Shown here: piece after piece, positions 34,034 to 42,192 of the stretch
Layout of the letters: the number at the start of each line of letters is the position of its first letter
Numbering within the stretch: the first letter of the stretch is position 1
DNA from: Deltaproteobacteria bacterium
GTDB taxonomy: Bacteria; UBA10199; SPLOWO2-01-44-7
NCBI GenBank assembly: GCA_023265595.1
Contig: JAHFSU010000006.1
Span: 1 to 45,868, forward strand
Direction of reading: 5' to 3'
DNA length: 45,868 nt
Made by a program: the position numbers and the translations under genes
The notes under the pieces: model-generated
What the model saw: only the letters and a program-made list of their open reading frames with translations
What the model was told of the DNA's origin: nothing
The model's database searches: none

Positions 34034-34404
34034 TTTTGGGAATCGGGGTCGATCTGGTCGATGTGCGTCGGATGGAGGCGATTATTTTCCGCTGGCAGCA
34101 GCGTTTTTTGAAACGGATTTTCACGGACAAGGAGATTCACTACTGCAATAACAAAAAAAATCCGGCGCAGCGTTTTGCCACGCGCTACGCGGCCAAGGAG
34201 GCCTTTGTCAAGGCGATGTACCCCAAGAGGCAAGAGGGGATTTCGATGCGCGACATTGAGATCGGTGAAAAAGAAAATCGGCCGATGGTGCAACTGTATG
34301 GCACGGTCAAAAAATACGCCGACGAAATGGGAGTCAACAAAGTTCATCTGATGCTTTCTCATGATGGGGATTACGGCATCGCAAACGTCATTTTGGAATC
34401 CTAA
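34030..34404 (+). CDS. acpS: Holo-[acyl-carrier-protein] synthase
   Basis: A 124-residue phosphopantetheinyl transferase that activates acyl carrier protein. Motifs: GIGVDLVDVRRMEAII at the N-terminus (Mg-binding Asp), RFATRYAAKEAFVKAM in the middle (Glu/Lys catalytic), and LSHDGDYGIANVI at the end. Length normal for AcpS. The start overlaps pdxJ; the stop is 13 bases before the TTG start proposed for nnrD. Confidence 0.96.
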   Translation: MILGIGVDLVDVRRMEAIIFRWQQRFLKRIFTDKEIHYCNNKKNPAQRFATRYAAKEAFVKAMYPKRQEGISMRDIEIGEKENRPMVQLYGTVKKYADEMGVNKVHLMLSHDGDYGIANVILES

Positions 34405-34417
34405 GGGGGGGCTCCCT

Positions 34418-35866
34418 TTGCAACTCATTAATGCAGAACAGGCCAAGGCATTGGATGTCGCGAGCGAACAGCTTGGCGTTTCGACGGCTCAATTGATGGA
34501 AAATGCGGGCCGCGCGGTTGCCGCTTTTTTGGAGGCGCGTGTCGATCCCAAAAAGGGGCCGATCGTTTTTTTCATCGGCAAAGGAAATAACGGTGGAGAT
34601 GGTCTGGTTGCCGCCAATCAGTTGGCCCAAAAAAAATATTCCGTTTTTCTGATCCAAAACGAAGAGGATCTGAAAAAAAATCAATCTCCGTTGCAGACTG
34701 CCTCTTATTTGGTGGATGCCTTGTTGGGAACCGGCTTAAAGGGTGATGTCCAAGGCTGGATGGAATCGGCGATCCGGTGTATCAACGATTTTCAGAAACA
34801 GGGAAAAAAAGTTTTGGCGATCGATATTCCGTCCGGTCTGTCGGCGCAAACCGGTATGCCATACGGTGTAGCGGTCAAAGCGACCACGACGTTGTGTTTG
34901 GGTTTTGTGAAGCTCGGTCTCGTTTTGTGTCCCGGTTTTGAATATGCCGGCTCGATCGAATGCGCCGACATTGGCATTCCGAAAGAGGCAACCTCCGGAG
35001 TGACGCTCCCCTTTCATCTGTTGGAACCGCATCATTTTATTTCTCATTTCAAAAGGAGGCCGAAAGATGCCCATAAAAAAGATTTTGGTCATGTTTTGGT
35101 GGTTGGCGGATCCGCAACAATGCCGGGCGCCGGCTTTTTGGCCTCTTTTGGGGCATTGCGGTCGGGTGCGGGGCTTGTAACGTATGCAACCACACCGGAG
35201 GTCTATCAAAAATTCGATCCCGATTTTGCCGAGGTGATGGTGGCTTCAGTAGAAAAACCGGCCGATGTTTTGAGTCTTTGCGAGGGGAAAAATGCGGTGG
35301 TGTTGGGGCCCGGTCTTGGTCGGGAATCCAAGAGACTTGCCTTTGCGAAAGAACTGATTGCGAAAATTCCGCTGCATATGGTGATCGATGCCGATGGACT
35401 TTTGGCAATGACGCAGAGAAAAGAGGCTATTTTAACGCCACACCCGGGTGAGATGGCGGCCCTTCTCAAGATATCGGTTCCGGAAGTGCAGGCCAACCGT
35501 GTGAAAGTGGCCTGCGAAGCGGCAAAAATTTTCGAGAGCATTGTTGTTTTAAAGGGATATCGAAGTTTAATCGCCTTTCCGGACGGCCGGCTCTATGTCA
35601 ATCCGACCGGCAATCCCGGCATGGCGACCGCCGGCATGGGGGATGTTTTGGCAGGGATCCTCGGCGGTTTTTTGGCTCAAGGGTTTTCTCCCGAAAGTGC
35701 CTCTCTGGCAGGTGTTTATTTACATGGTCTTGCGGGTGATATGGTTGTCGAGGAGGTCGGAGAAAAAGGGTTGATCGCCTCCGATGTTTTGCGCTATATG
35801 CCTAAAGCTATTCGACTCATCGAACAGGCAGGAAACAATGAAAGTTATCCAAAGTCGTTCCAGTGA
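34418..35866 (+). CDS. nnrD: Bifunctional NAD(P)H-hydrate epimerase / ADP-dependent dehydratase
   Basis: About 482 residues. The N-terminal YjeF_N epimerase domain (QLMENAGRAVAAFLEAR, FIGKGNNGGDGLVAANQLA, VLAIDIPSGLSAQTG) is followed near residue 215 by the ribokinase-like dehydratase (HVLVVGGSATMPGAGFLASF, NPGMATAGMGDVLAGILGGF). The fusion repairs hydrated NAD(P)H. I prefer the TTG at 34418, preceded by AAGGGGGG at seven bases and matching the family's start (LQLINAEQAKALD). An ATG at 34361 would overlap acpS by 44 bases. The stop lies 29 bases inside tsaE. Confidence 0.93.
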   Translation: MQLINAEQAKALDVASEQLGVSTAQLMENAGRAVAAFLEARVDPKKGPIVFFIGKGNNGGDGLVAANQLAQKKYSVFLIQNEEDLKKNQSPLQTASYLVDALLGTGLKGDVQGWMESAIRCINDFQKQGKKVLAIDIPSGLSAQTGMPYGVAVKATTTLCLGFVKLGLVLCPGFEYAGSIECADIGIPKEATSGVTLPFHLLEPHHFISHFKRRPKDAHKKDFGHVLVVGGSATMPGAGFLASFGALRSGAGLVTYATTPEVYQKFDPDFAEVMVASVEKPADVLSLCEGKNAVVLGPGLGRESKRLAFAKELIAKIPLHMVIDADGLLAMTQRKEAILTPHPGEMAALLKISVPEVQANRVKVACEAAKIFESIVVLKGYRSLIAFPDGRLYVNPTGNPGMATAGMGDVLAGILGGFLAQGFSPESASLAGVYLHGLAGDMVVEEVGEKGLIASDVLRYMPKAIRLIEQAGNNESYPKSFQ

Positions 35867-36254
35867 AGAGACTCAAAATATGGCAAAAGGATTCGCCAAG
35901 AAACTGTCGGCCGGTTCCGTTTTGGCATTAGTCGGTGATTTGGGCGCTGGCAAAACCTGCTTTGTCAAAGGTTTGGCGGAGGGTCTCGATATTCCAAAAG
36001 AAATTTCTATCTCCTCTCCCACTTATGTTTTGATTCACGAATACCCGAAGGGGAGGCTCCCTCTTTATCATTTCGATTTTTATCGTCTGCAACATGAAAA
36101 AGAGGTGACGCACCTGAATTTGGAAGAATATTTTGATGGAAAAGGGATCTCTGTTGTGGAATGGGCCGATCACTTTCCGAATCTGTTTCCGAAAAGAACG
36201 CAATGGATTCGATTTAAGTGGATTGATGAAACGACACGGGAAATTCAATGCTGA
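35838..36254 (+). CDS. tsaE: tRNA threonylcarbamoyladenosine biosynthesis ATPase TsaE
   Basis: A 138-residue P-loop ATPase needed for t6A37 formation with TsaB/TsaD. Walker A is VGDLGAGKTCFVKGLAEGL. The SSPTYVLIHEYP segment and YHFDFYRLQHEKEV are typical TsaE motifs, and GISVVEWADHFPNLFP matches the C-terminal signature. The start at ATG 35838 has GCAGGAAACA before it and overlaps nnrD by 29 bases. It overlaps lysC by seven bases. Confidence 0.95.
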   Translation: MKVIQSRSSEETQNMAKGFAKKLSAGSVLALVGDLGAGKTCFVKGLAEGLDIPKEISISSPTYVLIHEYPKGRLPLYHFDFYRLQHEKEVTHLNLEEYFDGKGISVVEWADHFPNLFPKRTQWIRFKWIDETTREIQC

Positions 36255-37465
36255 TTGTTCAAAAATTCGGTGGAACTTCGGTGGCCAATCTGGAACGGAT
36301 TCGCGCGGTAGGGGATCGTGTTTGCAAATCCCGTGCGGAGGGGCATCAGGTGGTTGTTGTTTTATCGGCGCCGGCCGGCGAGACCGATCAGTTATTGCGT
36401 CTGGCCTCTGAAATTTCTGCCGAACCGGATCCGAGAGAGTGTGACAACCTCGTTGCACTCGGTGAACAAAAAAGTGCTGCCCTTTTAGGTCTCTATCTAA
36501 AGGCGCAAAATGTCCCTTGTGTCTCCCTCTCCGGGTGGCAGGTTCCGATTTTGACCGATACAGATCATGGCAAAGCGCGGATTTTGCAAATCGATCCGGA
36601 GAGGATGCATCGGGAATTGCATTCGGGAAAAATCGTGATCGTGACCGGTTTTCAGGGGGTGAGCGAAACGGGGGATGTGACGACCCTTGGGCGCGGCGGC
36701 TCGGATACCTCCGCCGTTGCGTTGGCCGCGGCGCTCAAAGCCGACCTTTGCGAAATTTACACCGATGTCGATGGGGTCTACACCGCCGATCCGCGTATCG
36801 TTGCCGAACCGAAATTGCTGAAGGCCATTTCATATGAAGAGATGATGGAGTTGGCCGATGCGGGGGCGAAGGTGTTGCAGACCCGTTCGGTTGAGGTGGC
36901 CGCCAAACATCGTGTGCCGCTCAAAGTCCGTTCGTCTTTCCGGTCACATCCGGGAACCAGCGTTGTTTCCGAAAATGAAAGTCTCGAAAAAATTCTGGTG
37001 GCCGGTGTGACCCTTAACAAAAACGAATCGAAAATTGCTATTCGCCGTATCCCAAGCGGACAGGGGGTTTTAGCAAAATTTTTTGCGCCGTTGGCCGAAG
37101 CCGGCATCAATGTCGACATGATCGTCGAAAATTTGGGGGCCGACGGGATGACTGATCTCGCCTTTACGGTGGCCAAGGCGGATTTGCGGATCACCATGAA
37201 ATTTGCGGAATCGGTTGCCAAAAAACTGGGGGCCGGTCTTGTGGAGGCGGCTTCTGATATCGCCAAAATTTCGATTGTGGGGCTCGGTATGCGAACGCAT
37301 GCCGGCGTGGCTTATCAGATATTCCAGATTTTGGCCGACTTGGGTATCACGGTCCAGATGGTGACCACTTCCGAAATTAAAGTTTCGCTGGTTGTCGCGA
37401 TTGGTGATGCCGAAAAAGCGGTACGTGCATTGCACACCGCCTTTGGTCTTGAAAAAGATGCGTAA
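36248..37465 (+). CDS. lysC: Aspartate kinase
   Basis: A 405-residue amino-acid kinase that phosphorylates aspartate, first step to lysine, threonine and methionine. Signatures are VQKFGGTSVANLERIRAVGD at the N-terminus, TTLGRGGSDTSAVALAAALK for the nucleotide and aspartate sites, and YTDVDGVYTADPRIV. Two ACT regulatory domains follow (LAEAGINVDMIVENLGADG, LADLGITVQMVTTSEIKVSL), so feedback inhibition by Lys and/or Thr is likely. It overlaps tsaE and the following ComEA-like gene, the usual tight packing in this string. Confidence 0.96.
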   Translation: MLIVQKFGGTSVANLERIRAVGDRVCKSRAEGHQVVVVLSAPAGETDQLLRLASEISAEPDPRECDNLVALGEQKSAALLGLYLKAQNVPCVSLSGWQVPILTDTDHGKARILQIDPERMHRELHSGKIVIVTGFQGVSETGDVTTLGRGGSDTSAVALAAALKADLCEIYTDVDGVYTADPRIVAEPKLLKAISYEEMMELADAGAKVLQTRSVEVAAKHRVPLKVRSSFRSHPGTSVVSENESLEKILVAGVTLNKNESKIAIRRIPSGQGVLAKFFAPLAEAGINVDMIVENLGADGMTDLAFTVAKADLRITMKFAESVAKKLGAGLVEAASDIAKISIVGLGMRTHAGVAYQIFQILADLGITVQMVTTSEIKVSLVVAIGDAEKAVRALHTAFGLEKDA

Positions 37466-37793
37466 AACTCTTTTTGTTTTGTCTCTCTTTTGTGTTGTCT
37501 CGTGGCTTCTGTTGCGCTTTCCCATTTTTGAAAAACCGCAATCAGTGCAGACCCAGCCAGAAGGGGTATTGGGTCCCTTCACGATCCAGCAAAAAATTCT
37601 TTTGGGATATCCCTTATCCCTCAATGAATTGTCGGCAAAAGATTGGGAGAGTCTCCCCAAAATTGGCCCCAAAAAAGCGGAGGCGATTATTCAATATCGG
37701 CAGAGCTATGGGCCTTTTCGAACTGTCGATGATCTCCTCAATGTGAAAGGGATCGGCCCCAAAATTGTCGAAGCCATCCGCCAACTTTTCTAG
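37458..37793 (+). CDS. ComEA-like helix-hairpin-helix protein, membrane-anchored
   Basis: A 111-residue protein with an N-terminal hydrophobic anchor (LFVLSLFCVVSWLLLRFPIF), a short linker, and a C-terminal (HhH)2 domain: SLPKIGPKKAEAIIQYRQSY and LLNVKGIGPKIVEAIRQLF. ComEA proteins bind DNA in the periplasm during uptake for transformation. Here no other competence genes are visible, so a general DNA-binding role is all that can be inferred. The start overlaps the lysC stop by eight bases. The MITE-like element begins at its stop codon. Confidence 0.82.
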   Translation: MRKTLFVLSLFCVVSWLLLRFPIFEKPQSVQTQPEGVLGPFTIQQKILLGYPLSLNELSAKDWESLPKIGPKKAEAIIQYRQSYGPFRTVDDLLNVKGIGPKIVEAIRQLF

Positions 37794-37859
37794 GGGACGT
37801 TCCATCGGATTTTTGACACTTTATCAAAAAAACCGTCAAAATTTTGGTGGAACGTCCCC
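37793..37859. mobile_element. MITE-like palindromic element (67 bp)
   Basis: Perfect 12-base terminal inverted repeats GGGGACGTTCCA (37793-37804) and TGGAACGTCCCC (37848-37859) enclose a second inverted repeat, TTTTGAC (37811-37817) and GTCAAAA (37835-37841). There is no coding capacity. The nested symmetry and length suit a small non-autonomous element or REP-type sequence mobilised by a transposase elsewhere. It abuts the ComEA-like stop. Copy number in the genome is unknown. Confidence 0.6.
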
Positions 37860-37862
37860 CTA

Positions 37863-37904
37863 TTTTTTTGACGCTTTGTAGGAAATCGTCAATTTTTTGA
37901 CGCT
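37863..37904. promoter_or_regulatory. Repeated TTGACG boxes with a CGTCAA-N4-TTGACG palindrome
   Basis: TTTTTTTGACGCTTTG (37863-37878) is followed by CGTCAATTTTTTGACG (37887-37902), in which CGTCAA and TTGACG face each other across four T. With the TTTTGAC/GTCAAAA pair inside the adjacent element, five TTGAC half-sites fall within about 90 bases. They lie 100-140 bases upstream of the surface-protein start, where activator sites of sigma-54 promoters usually lie. Function is inferred only from position and symmetry. Confidence 0.4.
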
Positions 37905-37980
37905 TTTGTCTCTTTTTATCGTTTTGATAGCCATTTCTACCCATTTATCCATTATTTTCAGGTTTATTCATCACTTTTTG

Positions 37981-38003
37981 TGGCACTTTAATTGCAGTAT
38001 AAT
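37981..38003 (+). promoter_or_regulatory. Sigma-54-like promoter overlapping a TATAAT box, before the surface-protein gene
   Basis: TGGCAC (37981-37986), five bases, then TTGCA (37992-37996) matches the sigma-54 -24/-12 consensus, with GG and GC ten bases apart. TATAAT (37998-38003) overlaps the downstream end and could serve sigma-70, but no good -35 is found. Either start site would lie within about 10 bases of the ATG at 38012, so the mRNA would be almost leaderless; this weakens the case. Confidence 0.4.
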
Positions 38004-38011
38004 GGGTCGGT

Positions 38012-41000
38012 ATGTTGAGACACCCATCAAAATTAATTTGGATTCTCTCCCTCTTTTTTCTCGTTACAAAAGCCCTTCCGGTTTTGGGTCAAAATTGGGA
38101 CTACACCGATCCGATTCCTCTATCGGCCCCATTACCGAAGATGGAAAAAATGCCGGCGACAAACATTTTCTTTTTCAAACACCCTGCCATTCCCGGTTCA
38201 ACGGGCAATTTTGCCACTCTCCCTTCTGTCATCCGCTTTGATGGAAATGTGGTTATGGCTGATGATATTGTTGCAACGCCCGGGTTTAGTTGGTCGCTTC
38301 CATCAGGGCCCGCCGGTCATTCTGATGTCAACGAAATGTTGGCCGATCCGGCCGGGCTTTGTCATGAAAATTGGCTATTGCAGCTTGCCTGCTCTACAGA
38401 AATATTGACCGATAACTCTCTGAATAGGGCAAATTGGGCCCAACATATGGTGGCCGATATTCGAAATAAGGAGGTGCCCTCAACCGATTGGGTTTTTGAG
38501 GCGGCTAAAAATGAATCGTTATTCCTCGGATCGATCACCGCCAACATGGACGATTGGGAAGGGGCCGAATCGCCGGAGGCTATTTGTCATGATATTATTG
38601 CGGCAGAAGATTGGCTCGCCTGTCCCGTCTTTGGAAAAATTTATGTCCGTCTTCCAAAATATGACGATCGGCCTCCTCAAGTGGACAACATCATTTTGCA
38701 AAAACGTCTTGCGAAAGAACTGATCGAGATTCAAAGCCCCGTCATTATTTACCGGCGCGGCAAAACTGATCCGCGCTATCATTTAAGCGGTTATCTCTCC
38801 AACCCGACTTTTTTCGATTATGCCCTGTTTGATCAGGATAATCCTGCAAGGCATCTGCGTTTGGGCAATCCTCATTTTCCGATGGCCATCGCCGCCGGAA
38901 ATTTTTCGGAGCATCCCAATGCCAAACACTTTGCGGATATCGCCGTCATGGGGACGGCAACACTCCCGCATCTTTTTTGTGCAACAGCTTCCAAAATTTT
39001 TGCCACCGAGGGGAAAGGAAATCTTCCTCATGGTTTAGGTTGTACTTCGGGACTGACATGGGTCAGAACCGCTGCCGACTGGAATCGCCCTCTTCAAGAA
39101 AATTTTGATTCTCTGGAAACATTGATCGGAGGCTCGGCAATTTATGACATGGTTGCAGGCCTCGATTCTTCAAAGAGTGTTTTATTTGCCCCTTCTAATC
39201 TGCCGGCGAAAAATGGAAAAGTTTACGTCTATAAATATTATGAAAACGGAATGGACCCTTTTGTTTCTGATTTGATCCCCGGAATCGGTAAAATCGTGCC
39301 GCCACGGGCTATTGCAGTAAAATCGCCACATCCAAAATTGGGTCCCTATAAAATTGCGGTGGGTGATGTCACCGGAGATGGTTATGCCGATTTTGCGCTG
39401 ACATGGAAGATAATTCAAGACAAACGGAGCGACACGGAACATCATCTTTGGAGTTCCGTTTATGCCCCAAAGGTGAGTCTTTTCAAATCGCAGGTTGTGA
39501 GAACGCCACAAGGAGTGAGAATCGAATATCAGCAGGTTGATTCCTTTGTCCCAATGCCAAACGGGACGGGGGAGGACAAGAAGGCCCAGCTGGCAACGGT
39601 GGCGTTTGGAAAAAGAGGAAATCAGCAATTCATGGTTGTGGGGAATCAAAAACGAAATGAAATGAATGGGGCAAACCATACACTCGATTATCTTTTTCCC
39701 ATTTCGTCCGACGGCGTTCTTGATAATTTGAATGTAAAGGTTTTACAGGCAAGCGCCGTTGGTAATAGCAAAGCGGCGGGGGCTTCCGATATCGCCGTCG
39801 ATTCTTATGGAAATATTGCCACGTTGAGCAGTGCTCCCTTTTTGCGGGCCCCCGAAGGGTGCAAGATTGGTGAGGGAGAGGTCTATGGGGCCCTTTGGTC
39901 GATGCGTTCTGAAATACCCGGACAGCCGATTCAATTTTTGGATGCCGATTTTGATGGCGTACCCAATCGCTGTGAATGTTTAAACCTTGGGCTTCCCGAT
40001 GAAAATAATGATCAGGATTTTGATGAGTTGATCGATGACCCCGCTTGCGACACCTGTTTGCATAGGCAGAATATCGGCGATGCAGAGAGAAATGCTGCCG
40101 GCAGGATTGTGGGAGACGATGTTGATGATGCGTGCGACAATTGTCCGGCCAGCCGTTGTACGGGTGATATTCCGTCTGCTCTGTGCATCAATCCCAATCA
40201 AGAAGATGGTGATGGTGATGAGATTGGTGATTCCTGTGACAATTGTCCTGCTCTGGCAAATCCGCAACAGGGGAAGGTCTATCTTTTTGTCGATAACAAT
40301 GGCAAGCCGGAACCGTGTGTCCCTTGTCCCAATGCCTATTTTTTACCCGATGGTTCTTCTCATACCGTAGTTCCATTTGACGAATATTATGAAAAAGTCT
40401 GTTCAGGAACCGAATCAATGGGAACAGACAGCGATCATGATGGTATATTCGATCCGCGAGACAATTGTATGCATGTGCCCAATCCGGACCAACGGGATAG
40501 CGATCAGGATCAATCGGGTGATGCTTGTGATTGTGGATCGGGAGGGGCAGGACAAGCACCTGCTTTTAATACGGGACCCGAAGATAATTGCGACAATGAT
40601 AGTGTACCAAACCGGTTTGATCGTTCTCCCTTCAGTCCCAGTGTTGCTAGGCGGTTTGAAACAGGGCAACACTACGCGCATCTCGATACGGTTTATGATC
40701 CGCAGGCAGGCTATATTGCCGAGGCGAGGGATTTGATTCCTGCCGGTTCGCCGGGTGGGGGCGTCCCCGTTCCACAATTTACATTTCCAATTACTCCTAT
40801 CATTCCTTTGTGTGGTTATTCTTCCAGAGAATATCCGGGACCGATTGAGCCGTGCGGTTATTCCACAGCCGGAGGTGAATTGACGGTGATGCTGGGGAAA
40901 AGCGCCTCGACAGGTCCGGGCACGGGTCGTGAAGGCGAAAAGCCGGTAACAACGCCCGGCGGATCGGTCGGTAGCCGTTGCATTGTCAAAGTCGGGCGTG

Positions 41001-42061
41001 GCGGGCCAAAGACAATGGCGGCCTTTGAATCCGATCAAAAATATCTGCAGGAATTAAATGGCAAGGTTCGAGACATAACCGGCATTGCCGATTACGATCT
41101 GTTTGTCGGTTCAGAAGTCGGGATCGCTCATTTGGAATGTCTCTTTGATGGGGGCGCCGCCATCGGTGTTTCCAAAGCGAGTAATGTTTTGCCAAACGTT
41201 TCAGGAAATATTGCCCCGTTTGGTGTTTGGCAAACTCAAGGGCTTCCACCGCTTGATTATGTCGGCAGACCTCCTCTGGATAAAGCCATTCAGGAAGGAG
41301 AGGCATTTCGCGTAGCTCCACAGGTTGCGGCCGGATCCGAAGCCGGTGCAGGTAAGGCGGCAGGTGTGAAATCGGAAGTCTCTGCCTCGTTGCCAATGCC
41401 TGATATCGCTGCCGTGATGCCCGATGTGCGGAAAGAAATTTTGCCGGAAGAGGGGGTGCAAGCCGGCGAGTTGGCTTTCAACATCAACGGAAAAGCGCTG
41501 GTGAAAGTTCTCACTTCCGAAAGTATTCAGGGGAGTGGTGCTGAACTCAATCCCAATGACTTTCAAAGTGTGATTGCCATGGATTGGAAAGCTTTTGCGG
41601 AACCTTATTTTGAAGATAAACCGATTGAGAACCGTTCCTATAATGTGAATGCTGTTTTGGAGGAGCTGCGTCGCCGCGTGGCTGACCGGAAGGCAGAGGG
41701 AGCGCCGATTGCTATCGATATCTATCACGATTTACCGTGGGAGACTGCCATGCGGGCCGAGTTTGTGATGGCGCAAAACACCGTGCCCGAAGCGGTTGCG
41801 GCACTCGGCAAGTCGATGCAAGCGGGCTCTTCCGCCGAAGCGATCAATCAGTCCAAAATTCAGCTTTTGGTTGCCCCTGCAAATTTGGAAGCTGCCGGGG
41901 GTGGGTGCGGATGCCGGTTTCAATCTGCCGCTGAGTGGCCGGCACTCCTGATGGAATGGGTCCTTTTCATCTTGATTTTTTCAGGTTGTATGGTTTTAAG
42001 AACAGTGTGTATTCGAAAGAAGACAAAAATAAAATCATCCACGAAATCCGGAATTGTTTGA
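38012..42061 (+). CDS. Large secreted surface protein with TSP type 3 calcium repeats and CGC/TM C-terminal anchor
   Basis: 1349 residues. The N-terminus is a signal peptide (LIWILSLFFLVTKALPVLG) followed by a large unknown region. An FG-GAP/VCBS-like calcium loop (GDVTGDGYADFALTW) lies near residue 450. Residues about 640-870 are thrombospondin type 3 repeats (DADFDGVPNRCEC, ACDNCPAS, QEDGDGDEIGDSCDNCPALA, DSDHDGIFDPRDNC). The C-terminus has GGGCGC with Cys1299 and Cys1301, then a hydrophobic helix (ALLMEWVLFILIFSGCMVLR) and a basic tail (RKKTKIK), the layout of a MYXO-CTERM sorting signal. Likely a calcium-binding surface protein processed and anchored after export. Its 3' end overlaps an H-box ORF in another frame. 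Confidence 0.82.
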   Translation: MLRHPSKLIWILSLFFLVTKALPVLGQNWDYTDPIPLSAPLPKMEKMPATNIFFFKHPAIPGSTGNFATLPSVIRFDGNVVMADDIVATPGFSWSLPSGPAGHSDVNEMLADPAGLCHENWLLQLACSTEILTDNSLNRANWAQHMVADIRNKEVPSTDWVFEAAKNESLFLGSITANMDDWEGAESPEAICHDIIAAEDWLACPVFGKIYVRLPKYDDRPPQVDNIILQKRLAKELIEIQSPVIIYRRGKTDPRYHLSGYLSNPTFFDYALFDQDNPARHLRLGNPHFPMAIAAGNFSEHPNAKHFADIAVMGTATLPHLFCATASKIFATEGKGNLPHGLGCTSGLTWVRTAADWNRPLQENFDSLETLIGGSAIYDMVAGLDSSKSVLFAPSNLPAKNGKVYVYKYYENGMDPFVSDLIPGIGKIVPPRAIAVKSPHPKLGPYKIAVGDVTGDGYADFALTWKIIQDKRSDTEHHLWSSVYAPKVSLFKSQVVRTPQGVRIEYQQVDSFVPMPNGTGEDKKAQLATVAFGKRGNQQFMVVGNQKRNEMNGANHTLDYLFPISSDGVLDNLNVKVLQASAVGNSKAAGASDIAVDSYGNIATLSSAPFLRAPEGCKIGEGEVYGALWSMRSEIPGQPIQFLDADFDGVPNRCECLNLGLPDENNDQDFDELIDDPACDTCLHRQNIGDAERNAAGRIVGDDVDDACDNCPASRCTGDIPSALCINPNQEDGDGDEIGDSCDNCPALANPQQGKVYLFVDNNGKPEPCVPCPNAYFLPDGSSHTVVPFDEYYEKVCSGTESMGTDSDHDGIFDPRDNCMHVPNPDQRDSDQDQSGDACDCGSGGAGQAPAFNTGPEDNCDNDSVPNRFDRSPFSPSVARRFETGQHYAHLDTVYDPQAGYIAEARDLIPAGSPGGGVPVPQFTFPITPIIPLCGYSSREYPGPIEPCGYSTAGGELTVMLGKSASTGPGTGREGEKPVTTPGGSVGSRCIVKVGRGGPKTMAAFESDQKYLQELNGKVRDITGIADYDLFVGSEVGIAHLECLFDGGAAIGVSKASNVLPNVSGNIAPFGVWQTQGLPPLDYVGRPPLDKAIQEGEAFRVAPQVAAGSEAGAGKAAGVKSEVSASLPMPDIAAVMPDVRKEILPEEGVQAGELAFNINGKALVKVLTSESIQGSGAELNPNDFQSVIAMDWKAFAEPYFEDKPIENRSYNVNAVLEELRRRVADRKAEGAPIAIDIYHDLPWETAMRAEFVMAQNTVPEAVAALGKSMQAGSSAEAINQSKIQLLVAPANLEAAGGGCGCRFQSAAEWPALLMEWVLFILIFSGCMVLRTVCIRKKTKIKSSTKSGIV

Positions 42062-42192
42062 ATCCCGTCTCTACGTTTCTTCAGATGATCGACACCTCCA
42101 CCGCTGAACCCAAACTCCAAACATTTCACGAAAGCTGCAAACGCTATTTCGAAGAGGCGATGCAGTTGCTCAAGAAATTGGAGGGGGAGTAG
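41956..42192 (+). CDS. Tiny histidine-kinase H-box (DHp-like) protein or fragment
   Basis: About 78 residues, overlapping the last 106 bases of the surface-protein gene in another frame. The central segment NKIIHEIRNCLNPVSTFLQM matches the phosphoacceptor H-box of sensor kinases (HEIRNPL type), and a second helix follows (FHESCKRYFEEAMQLLKK), completing a two-helix DHp unit. There is no ATPase domain, receiver or sensor. The start is uncertain: ATG 41956, or GTG 42007 which would keep the H-box and reduce the overlap. It may be a stand-alone phosphotransfer or dimerisation protein, or a remnant of a kinase. The end overlaps the convergent MFS gene by 23 bases. Confidence 0.5.
   Translation: MGPFHLDFFRLYGFKNSVYSKEDKNKIIHEIRNCLNPVSTFLQMIDTSTAEPKLQTFHESCKRYFEEAMQLLKKLEGE

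Noticed and set aside
37863-37904. Repeated TTTTTTGACGC considered as a CRISPR array
   Set aside because: Only two imperfect copies with a short interval, and no cas genes nearby.
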